DNA from: Bacillota bacterium
GTDB lineage: Bacteria > Bacillota > Clostridia > Acetivibrionales > DSM-1351
Direction of reading: 5' to 3'
Length of the DNA stretch: 6,198 nucleotides
Assembly (NCBI GenBank): GCA_023397905.1
Contig: JAEWSZ010000140.1
Location: forward strand, 1 to 6,198
Shown here: piece by piece, positions 1-4,317 of the stretch
Layout of the letters: each line of letters begins with the position of its first letter
How positions within the stretch are numbered: the first letter of the stretch is position 1
Position numbers and translations under genes: made by a program
Notes under the pieces: model-generated
The model's database searches: none
Seen by the model: the letters and a program-made list of their open reading frames with translations, nothing else
What the model was told of the DNA's origin: nothing

Positions 1-684
1 GCTTTATACACTGCGGTAGGCAGATTTCAACGAAAGAAAAATAAAGACGGCCAGCAGTATCCGGTCGTCATTGTAAACGGAGAGGAACACATGGTGGACA
101 TTCCCGAAATGATCCTCTGGACCTGTCTGAACTGGCGGATACTAACTATATCCCAGATTGATGAGCTATATGTACAAAAGCTGCGAGAGGTCAAGGGAAC
201 AGAATATGCTCCCTGCGAAAATTATGTCAAACGCCTGATTCAACGCGGTTTGATTGTATCCGGAGTCGGCAACACCGGCGCTGAAACCTTATATGATCTT
301 TTATGCAATCTCTATATCGTCCCCGCCGATAGCGGCCTATTCACAAAAATAGCTGCTTTTTTAAAATTCACTTTGCGTGATGGCGTGCCGTTTTATCAAG
401 CAAAAGCTGTATTTCATATTGAAAAGCTTTCCGGTGATGAAAAACGGATTATGGATCTTGCCAAGCAAGCCCAACTATCAACGGCCGAAATTATAAAATG
501 TGTGGAAACGGGCGTTTATGATTTATCCAGCGAAGAAAAAATCATGAATGCTCTTTACGACGACGACTTCACGACCAGCGACAATATCGGGTATTATGCG
601 GAACTATCCAGCAAGCAGCGTCCGGTACTGGTAGCTGTGTCCAATCTTTATCTTCGCAAGCTTATTATATTTGAAAGGATCTGA
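1..684 (+). CDS. Winged-helix-like protein of mobile element, 5' end outside window
   Basis: The frame is open from the first base to the TGA at 682-684, giving 227 visible residues. The part before the first Met (residue 31) reads as genuine protein (VGRFQRKKNKDGQQY), so the gene most likely starts upstream and is cut by the window edge. Residues about 34-100 look like a winged helix: a helix around PEMILWTCLNW, a second helix SQIDELYVQKL, a putative recognition helix ENYVKRLIQRGLI and then a short hairpin-like stretch. That suggests DNA binding or protein contact. The remainder is mostly helical and acidic (YDDDF near 186-190), without transmembrane segments or catalytic motifs I recognise. 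An in-frame ATG at 91 preceded by GGAGAGG could be an internal start. The gene is followed after 9 nt by the next one, probably in the same transcript. Coding status is well supported; the regulator reading is inference from helix pattern only. Confidence 0.75.
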   Translation, partial: ALYTAVGRFQRKKNKDGQQYPVVIVNGEEHMVDIPEMILWTCLNWRILTISQIDELYVQKLREVKGTEYAPCENYVKRLIQRGLIVSGVGNTGAETLYDLLCNLYIVPADSGLFTKIAAFLKFTLRDGVPFYQAKAVFHIEKLSGDEKRIMDLAKQAQLSTAEIIKCVETGVYDLSSEEKIMNALYDDDFTTSDNIGYYAELSSKQRPVLVAVSNLYLRKLIIFERI

Positions 685-685
685 T

Positions 686-697
686 ATGATAGAATGA
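686..697 (+). promoter_or_regulatory. Possible three-codon coupling ORF (MIE-stop) before the next start
   Basis: The SD-like AAAGGA at 674-679 lies 6 nt before an ATG at 686, ideal spacing, but 14 nt before the ATG at 694 that opens the 165-aa gene. The ATG at 686 reads only three codons and stops at TGA 695-697, which overlaps the downstream start as ATGA. This would allow termination-reinitiation coupling. It may be chance. Confidence 0.25.
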
Positions 698-1191
698 ATG
701 TACTGAAAACCTGTCCTAAGGTGCTGTTTCAGAAAATGCTGCTCACGGCGATGATTGGCATTGGATGCCTTATCGTTGGAGTGGCGTATTACCTTTTCTC
801 GAAAGATGGAATGACGCTTGTTCTGAGTTGCCTGATATTAATATTCAGCCTGATCCGAAGTATTGGGCTCTATCAGATTATCTCAAAACAGGAATATGAA
901 ATAATCGAAGGTACATGTATTGGTGTAACTACAAAATCGTTCAGAAAACATTTCACGGTAAGGATTATGGACGACGCCGGCATTGAGAGTACCCTGCGTC
1001 TGGGAAAACAAGCAAAGATCAAGGTCGGCTTTCGATACTGCTTTTATTTTAATCAACGAGGACGCTTATCCATAGGCAGTGAGTATTTTGACACCGCCCT
1101 GTCCTCTAATCAATTTTTAGGATGTGAAGAACTTGGTGAGTTTGATAAGCAAAAAAGTAAATCCAACGAACCCGGCTCTGAAAACAAATAA
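694..1191 (+). CDS. Small membrane protein with two N-terminal helices, function unknown
   Basis: The protein has 165 residues. It shows two hydrophobic helices, about 15-35 (LLTAMIGIGCLIVGVAYYLF) and 41-60, joined by a short SKDG turn, followed by a cytosolic or external domain of about 100 residues. That domain alternates short hydrophobic strands with basic and acidic residues (YEIIEGTCIGV, HFTVRIMD, YCFYFNQRGRL), a pattern that fits a small beta barrel. The C-terminus is hydrophilic and Lys/Ser/Glu rich, probably disordered. No signal peptidase site is evident, so a membrane anchor is likely. It follows the winged-helix-like gene by 9 nt and is probably translated by coupling, as the only SD-like site is 14 nt away. 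After it comes the promoter of the next unit. I do not recognise a named family; a role at the envelope in conjugation or host interaction would be guesswork. Confidence 0.8.
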   Translation: MNVLKTCPKVLFQKMLLTAMIGIGCLIVGVAYYLFSKDGMTLVLSCLILIFSLIRSIGLYQIISKQEYEIIEGTCIGVTTKSFRKHFTVRIMDDAGIESTLRLGKQAKIKVGFRYCFYFNQRGRLSIGSEYFDTALSSNQFLGCEELGEFDKQKSKSNEPGSENK

Positions 1192-1202
1192 AGATAATAT
1201 CT

Positions 1203-1242
1203 ATATATAGTATAAATAAACTTGACAAACACAATATATAGT
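1203..1242 (+). repeat. Direct repeat ATATATAGT flanking the -35 box
   Basis: ATATATAGT occurs at 1203-1211 and again at 1234-1242, 31 bp apart, close to three helical turns. One copy lies upstream of the -35 box and the other ends just before the -10 box. A shorter copy (ATATATAG) lies at 1394-1401 beyond the leader terminator. The positions fit repressor or activator binding, but low-complexity AT sequence can repeat by chance. Confidence 0.35.
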
Positions 1243-1250
1243 GATATACT
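1222..1250 (+). promoter_or_regulatory. Strong sigma-A promoter for the leader and SSB unit
   Basis: TTGACA at 1222-1227 is a perfect -35 box. After a 17-bp spacer comes TATACT at 1245-1250, one mismatch from the consensus -10, with an extended -10 TG at 1242-1243. Transcription would start near 1256-1258. It is the clearest promoter in the window. It faces the SSB gene, but a strong terminator lies between the two, so full-length transcripts need readthrough or antitermination. Confidence 0.85.
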
Positions 1251-1256
1251 TCATTA

Positions 1257-1393
1257 TGTAATTGATAGTTGTGCGTTTACCCTATGGGGTTTGTGAAATC
1301 ATCACATTGCACATGTTGTTAAGTTTGTATGCAAGTGCCAGTAATATAACTGTGCCCTTTTCAATAAGGGGCGGTTGATTACTGGCACTTTTT
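1257..1393 (+). ncRNA. Putative short leader RNA ending at a strong terminator
   Basis: The promoter at 1222-1250 and the terminator at 1333-1393 define a predicted RNA of about 135 nt that carries no convincing gene. Small hairpins can form before the terminator, for example TGTGA 1292-1296 with TCACA 1302-1306 and ACCC 1279-1282 with GGGT 1287-1290. A weak alternative pairing, GCAC 1309-1312 with GTGC 1335-1338 plus TTG 1316-1318 with CAA 1332-1334, would occupy the left arm of the terminator and could act as an antiterminator. The RNA may be a cis-acting attenuator of the SSB operon or a free small RNA. No known riboswitch class is recognisable. Confidence 0.5.
1333..1393 (+). terminator. 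Intrinsic terminator or attenuator upstream of SSB gene
   Basis: AAGTGCCAGTAAT at 1333-1345 is perfectly complementary to ATTACTGGCACTT at 1378-1390, a 13-bp stem. The interior can pair further (AACTG 1348-1352 with CGGTT 1372-1376, and GCCC with GGGC around the apex). A run of five T at 1389-1393 follows. It sits about 40 nt before the SSB start codon and downstream of the promoter on the same strand, so it should reduce SSB expression unless it is overridden. Confidence 0.8.
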
Positions 1394-1421
1394 ATATATA
1401 GATATTCTGGCCGTATGGCAG

Positions 1422-1428
1422 AAAGGAG
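1422..1428 (+). promoter_or_regulatory. Ribosome binding site fixing the SSB start
   Basis: AAAGGAG at 1422-1428 lies 4 nt before the ATG at 1433. An in-frame ATG at 1415 lies upstream of this site and has no SD of its own. The SSB family normally begins right at the first OB-fold strand, which matches 1433. Confidence 0.75.
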
Positions 1429-1432
1429 CGTT

Positions 1433-1861
1433 ATGTCGCAATTATTCACCGTCGGGCGTGTTACAGCGGATTTGGAGCTGCAAACAAGCACGAATAGGAA
1501 CAACTATGTCCGGTTTGGCCTGGCAGAGACCATTGGGTATGGAGAATTTGCAAGATCCCAATATCTGCAGGTATGGGCATGGGGTGATGATGCAAAGTAC
1601 TTAATCAAAGGTAAAGTAAAAAGAGGCAGTCTGATTTGGGTGACCGGTTCGCTTGAGCTTGAGGAGTTCACAAAGCAGGACGGCATCACAACAGACAAAA
1701 GGCTCAAACTAACATTGGACAACTGGGGTTACATTCCTGTCGGCAAGCCGAAACAAGGCGACGCCCTCCCCACTCCCGATGATGAGCCTAAAATCGACCA
1801 ACCGTCAGATCTTCCTTCAGATGGAGAAATCGACGGCGACAGAGAACAATTACCGGATTGA
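1433..1861 (+). CDS. ssb: Single-stranded DNA-binding protein (SSB family, element-encoded)
   Basis: The 142-residue protein begins MSQLFTVGRVTADLELQTS, aligning with the opening of bacterial SSB OB folds (a strand, then GRxxxDxELxxT). Residues about 1-104 form the OB fold, with the usual pattern YVRFGLAE, SQYLQVWAWG, AKYLIKGKVKRGSLIWVTGSLE, and LTLDNWGYI near 94-101. In this family the domain oligomerises and wraps ssDNA through aromatic and basic residues. Residues 105-142 are a Pro/Asp-rich disordered tail ending EIDGDREQLPD. That is acidic, like normal SSB tips, but lacks the usual DDDIPF ending with its terminal Phe. Nearly the same tail ends the four-Cys protein encoded at 4318-5166. 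The protein probably coats transferred or replicating ssDNA of the element. The start at 1433 is chosen from SD position and family length; expression is likely governed by the leader terminator at 1333-1393. Confidence 0.92.
   Translation: MSQLFTVGRVTADLELQTSTNRNNYVRFGLAETIGYGEFARSQYLQVWAWGDDAKYLIKGKVKRGSLIWVTGSLELEEFTKQDGITTDKRLKLTLDNWGYIPVGKPKQGDALPTPDDEPKIDQPSDLPSDGEIDGDREQLPD
1832..1846 (+). repeat. Tail repeat copy 1 (encodes DGDRE of SSB tail)
   Basis: GACGGCGACAGAGAA here matches 5137-5151 at 14 of 15 bases in the same reading frame. Both copies sit at the extreme 3' end of their gene. The nucleotide match exceeds what a shared short peptide requires, which fits an old duplication of the tail-coding segment, though convergence is possible. 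Confidence 0.6.
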
Positions 1862-1871
1862 TGATTCATCA
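1859..1871. promoter_or_regulatory. 13-bp perfect palindrome at the SSB stop codon
   Basis: TGATGA-T-TCATCA is a perfect inverted repeat around a single central base, starting at the TGA stop of the SSB gene. The loop is too small for an RNA hairpin, so if functional it would be a protein-binding site on DNA. It overlaps a weak promoter-like sequence (TTGATG 1858-1863, 17 bp, CATAAA 1881-1886). Confidence 0.3.
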
Positions 1872-1883
1872 GCCCGGCGCCAT

Positions 1884-1948
1884 AAAGAGGGACCGTTAGT
1901 GTTCTTTCAGAAAGATTTCTGAAGACGCTATCGGTCCCTCTTTTTTTT
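1884..1948 (+). terminator. Long intrinsic terminator after SSB gene
   Basis: AAAGAGGGACCG at 1884-1895 pairs perfectly with CGGTCCCTCTTT at 1932-1943. Inside, TCAGAAA 1907-1913 pairs with TTTCTGA 1916-1922, and most of the intervening bases pair with small bulges. The result is a near-continuous hairpin of about 60 nt followed by eight T at 1941-1948. It should end the SSB transcript. The next gene starts only 35 nt later, with no clear promoter in between. Confidence 0.9.
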
Positions 1949-1982
1949 GTTCTCTACATTTTTAAGAGAGGATGATAAAAAA

Positions 1983-2807
1983 ATGAAACGTAAAGACCTA
2001 TTTAGCGCAGGGATTTCATTCCTGGTTGTCACAATTCTCGCGGTCACAGCCTTTATCAGAGGCCCAAAGCAGATTTGGTTTTATGCTGCGGCTTTTATCC
2101 TATGGGGCCTCTATATGATAACGGCCCTGCTTCTTTCAAGAAAAGAACGCATAAAGGCAAGATTTCAACGGTACCGGCTAAGAAAGCAGCAGGCCAAAGA
2201 AAATAAACGGGCGGCAAACTATAAGACCAAAGTTTCCCGTGCACCTGAAGCGGATGAGGTATCCGTAGGAACGGTACTGCTCCGGCATGTCAATCATCGT
2301 ATATCCGCTTATCTGAAATCAGCCTATCCGGAAGTTACATGGGAATGGGTTTCGGATCATCCCGAACAGCTTGTTGCAAAAGGCGGAACAGGAAGAATAC
2401 AGCTATATGGAATTCCTGACTTCAATTACGCAGATGTCGTCTTCGACCAGCTTGCGCGGATCGACTGCGATATGATGCGGATTGTTCCGCTCGCTGAGTT
2501 GGATAAAACCGCCGGTACGCCTATAAAAGTGCGGACCGACCAGCCTATGGACCCGGAGATATGGTACAACATCCAAGGTAAAAATGTCTTGGAATCCTGT
2601 ATCGCCGAACTGCATTCCCGTGGCTACGCCAGCCTGACGCTCAAGGAAAACGGTGAGATCCACATTCGACAGGCGGATGAGGATATCGTACATGACAAAT
2701 TTAGAAATTTTCCAGCGAAAAACTATTGGCAAGGCCTTGTCAAAGTGCTCGAACATGAAAACCTTGCGGCCTCGGTTACGGATGACGGGATAAAAGTATC
2801 CTGGTAA
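1983..2807 (+). CDS. Membrane-anchored protein of unknown function
   Basis: From the ATG at 1983 the protein has 274 residues. A TTG further upstream in frame lies inside the T run of the preceding terminator and is not credible. AGAGAGG at 1965-1971 serves as SD with an 11-nt spacer, somewhat long. Two transmembrane helices, about 7-26 and 31-52, are followed by a very basic stretch (KERIKARFQRYRLRKQQ) that should hold the rest in the cytoplasm. Residues about 95-274 form a soluble domain with mixed helix and strand, including HVNHRISAYLKSAYPEVTWEW, DFNYADVVFDQLARIDCDMMRIVPL and a C-terminal KNYWQGLVKVLEHENL followed by a beta hairpin. I see no catalytic motif. Being next to ssDNA-binding genes, it could tether a DNA-processing complex to the membrane, but this is inference. 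The next gene starts 40 nt downstream. Confidence 0.85.
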   Translation: MKRKDLFSAGISFLVVTILAVTAFIRGPKQIWFYAAAFILWGLYMITALLLSRKERIKARFQRYRLRKQQAKENKRAANYKTKVSRAPEADEVSVGTVLLRHVNHRISAYLKSAYPEVTWEWVSDHPEQLVAKGGTGRIQLYGIPDFNYADVVFDQLARIDCDMMRIVPLAELDKTAGTPIKVRTDQPMDPEIWYNIQGKNVLESCIAELHSRGYASLTLKENGEIHIRQADEDIVHDKFRNFPAKNYWQGLVKVLEHENLAASVTDDGIKVSW

Positions 2808-2833
2808 AACCAGGTTCCAGAAAATCTTTATAG

Positions 2834-2840
2834 AAAGGAG
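2834..2840 (+). promoter_or_regulatory. Ribosome binding site of the DUF932 gene
   Basis: AAAGGAG lies 7 nt before the ATG at 2848, ideal spacing. It favours 2848 over the in-frame ATG at 2860 (codon 5). Confidence 0.75.
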
Positions 2841-2847
2841 AAGCTGA

Positions 2848-3933
2848 ATGAAGGCAGGTATGACCATTGAAGAAATGATTTCCGAAATTCTGCGCCAAAG
2901 TAAAGCTAAGGCAGACTACGCCATTGATACAAGACGTTTGGAAATGGGTTGTTGTGAAAGCGGTATGGTAATGCGAATGCTGGATGACAACGCTTTTGAT
3001 CTTGTTGAGCCTTTGGACATTAACCAGATTACTCACCGGCAGATAGGTTACCGACTGAACATCCCCGTGAAATATTACGACAGGATGCTTTGTGAAAACC
3101 CCGATTTGCTGGCACATAACGTCAATTCGTGGTTCCAGCGTGAGCCGGCCCAGAGAATGCTAAGGACGCTTGACGGCACAGTCCGGGCGTTTCTAAGCAA
3201 TCGGTACCGCCGTATCGACAACCTGGAAATCCTGCAGGCCGTACTCCCCATTATCGGTGAAATAAAGGATGCACGGTTTGAAAGCTGCCAGATAACGGAA
3301 ACCAGAATGTACATCAAAGTGGTAAATCCCCGACTTGAAGCAGAAGTTTCCACCGGTGATATTGTCCAAGCCGGCATTATCATCAGCAATAGTGAAACCG
3401 GACAGGGACAGGTGTGTATCCAGCCCCTTGTTTTACGGTTGCTGTGCCTTAACGGCATGGTGGTGAATGACGCCAAGTTTGGGAAAAACCATTTGGGCCG
3501 TGTCAATGCAACGGACGAAAACTATCAGCTTTACAGTGACAAAACGTTGGCGGCTGAAGACTATACCTTTTTACGTAAAATACAGGATACCGTCCGTGCA
3601 GCCGTCGATGAAGCAAAGTTTCATCAGGTGGTGGGTATGATGCAGAACGCAACCCAGGCCCGAATCAACACCCGCGACATTCCGGCTGTTGTTAAGCTTG
3701 CCAGCAAGGAGTTCAAATTATACGACAACGAAATTGATGGTGTGCTCAATCACCTGATTGAGGGTCGGGACCTTACTTTGTACGGTCTTGCCAATGCGGT
3801 TACGCGCCAAAGCCAGGATGTGGAGAATTACGACCGAGCCACCAATCTGGAGAGCATCGGTTATGACATGCTGACCATGCCCCGGCAGCAGTGGAACCGC
3901 CTGAATCAGGCTGTTATCCAGCAAGCCGCATAG
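2848..3933 (+). CDS. DUF932 family phage/plasmid-like protein
   Basis: The protein has 361 residues and no membrane segment. It matches the DUF932 ('phage/plasmid-like protein') pattern as I know it: an N-terminal helical part with a segment resembling IPVKYYDRML (72-81), the signature RAFLSNRYRRIDNLEILQAV (113-132), a central beta-rich part (RMYIKVVNP 153-161, QAGIIISNSETGQG 174-187) and RLLCLNGMVV (197-206). A helical C-terminal third follows (FLRKIQDTVRAAVDEAKF; LYGLANAVTR). These proteins are common on plasmids, phages and conjugative elements. Their biochemical role is not established to my knowledge; the company of recombination and ssDNA genes suggests a DNA-metabolism role. Here it sits between the SSB and the four-Cys putative ssDNA-binding protein, which supports that idea. 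Length is in the normal range, and no frameshift is visible. Family assignment is by motif memory, not by a search. Confidence 0.85.
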   Translation: MKAGMTIEEMISEILRQSKAKADYAIDTRRLEMGCCESGMVMRMLDDNAFDLVEPLDINQITHRQIGYRLNIPVKYYDRMLCENPDLLAHNVNSWFQREPAQRMLRTLDGTVRAFLSNRYRRIDNLEILQAVLPIIGEIKDARFESCQITETRMYIKVVNPRLEAEVSTGDIVQAGIIISNSETGQGQVCIQPLVLRLLCLNGMVVNDAKFGKNHLGRVNATDENYQLYSDKTLAAEDYTFLRKIQDTVRAAVDEAKFHQVVGMMQNATQARINTRDIPAVVKLASKEFKLYDNEIDGVLNHLIEGRDLTLYGLANAVTRQSQDVENYDRATNLESIGYDMLTMPRQQWNRLNQAVIQQAA

Positions 3934-3984
3934 CTGCTCTATAAAAAGGGGCGGCTACGGTGCCAAACATTATTCGTTCATTCA

Positions 3985-3991
3985 GAAAGGA
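3985..3991 (+). promoter_or_regulatory. Ribosome binding site supporting a GTG start
   Basis: GAAAGGA at 3985-3991 lies 9 nt before the GTG at 4001. The first in-frame ATG is 13 codons further in and has no SD, so GTG is the likelier start. Confidence 0.6.
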
Positions 3992-4000
3992 CGTGGTGCA

Positions 4001-4219
4001 GTGTCAACAAGAAATGATAAGGAAAACATCAGCTCCCATATGATGCAGTGGGCTCTTGACCATCCCCAGGAATGGGAAATTGTCATTGGGTTGAAAAGAG
4101 CCGATCCGCAAAGAAACCTGGAGATTCAACAAATGCTGAAACAGGCTGGATTTACTGAACTTTCAGAAATGATTTCCATCAGGATATACCGACTGCTGAG
4201 CGGCGAAGAGCAACAATAA
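4001..4219 (+). CDS. Small helical protein of unknown function (72 aa)
   Basis: The 72-residue protein starts at GTG and is preceded by a good SD. It appears mostly helical: ISSHMMQWALDHPQEWEIVIGLKR at 10-33, PQRNLEIQQMLKQAGF at 36-51, and LSEMISIRIYRLLSGEEQQ at the end. It is amphipathic, without Cys, a signal peptide or a membrane segment. The compact all-helical layout would suit a small adaptor, an anti-activator or a DNA-mimic-type protein, but nothing in the sequence decides this. It lies 67 nt after the DUF932 gene and 98 nt before the four-Cys protein gene, in the same orientation, and is probably co-transcribed. I do not recognise the family. Coding status rests on SD, position and a plausible protein composition. 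Confidence 0.7.
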   Translation: MSTRNDKENISSHMMQWALDHPQEWEIVIGLKRADPQRNLEIQQMLKQAGFTELSEMISIRIYRLLSGEEQQ

Positions 4220-4303
4220 AAGCTCTCCAATCCCCTATTCCACTGAAAGGATATGGCAGTACGGTTCCATGTGCCGATACCGGCATAAAACAAATACAAA
4301 CTT

Positions 4304-4309
4304 AGGAGG
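4304..4309 (+). promoter_or_regulatory. Consensus AGGAGG ribosome binding site
   Basis: A full AGGAGG lies 8 nt before the ATG at 4318. It is one of the strongest SD sites in the window and suggests high translation of the four-Cys protein, as expected of a protein needed in stoichiometric amounts on DNA. The 98-nt gap before the gene also holds a small hairpin (TGCCG 4272-4276 with CGGCA 4281-4285) without a T run. Confidence 0.75.
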
Positions 4310-4317
4310 ATTTTACT

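Noticed and set aside
1415..1432. Longer form of SSB starting at ATG 1415
   Set aside because: No SD before it; the added residues contain the real SD and do not fit the family start.
1282..1722. Minus-strand frames over the SSB leader and SSB gene
   Set aside because: No SD; they run through the terminator stem and the OB-fold coding region.
1858..1886. Promoter TTGATG-17 bp-CATAAA before the terminator at 1884
   Set aside because: Both boxes match only 4 of 6 bases; mentioned in the findings but not strong enough to list as a promoter.
1947..1982. Longer form of the membrane protein starting at TTG 1947
   Set aside because: The TTG lies in the T run of the terminator and has no SD; ATG 1983 is preceded by AGAGAGG.
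1972..1986. Mini-ORF MIKK-stop overlapping the start of the membrane-protein gene, similar to the one at 686
   Set aside because: The SD-like sequence abuts its ATG with no spacer, so translation is unlikely; similarity to the other mini-ORF is probably chance.
2800..2814. Hairpin CCTGGT-AAA-ACCAGG at the stop codon of the membrane-protein gene
   Set aside because: Short stem and no T run, so not a terminator; the downstream gene is probably in the same operon.
2403..2867. Open reading frames on the minus strand across 2403-3506, and shorter ones at 3718-3924, 4679-4921 and 5591-6137
   Set aside because: They lie opposite well-supported genes, lack SD sites and have compositions unlike normal proteins; they are shadows of the + strand genes.
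3946..3954. AAGGGGCGG also found at 1366-1374
   Set aside because: A nine-base match without other shared context; expected by chance in a window of this kind, and one copy is part of the terminator stem.
4253..4288. Eleven-codon ORF (MAVRFHVPIPA) after a GAAAGGA sequence in the gap before the four-Cys gene
   Set aside because: The SD is only 1-2 nt from the ATG and the peptide has no recognisable features; too weak to annotate.
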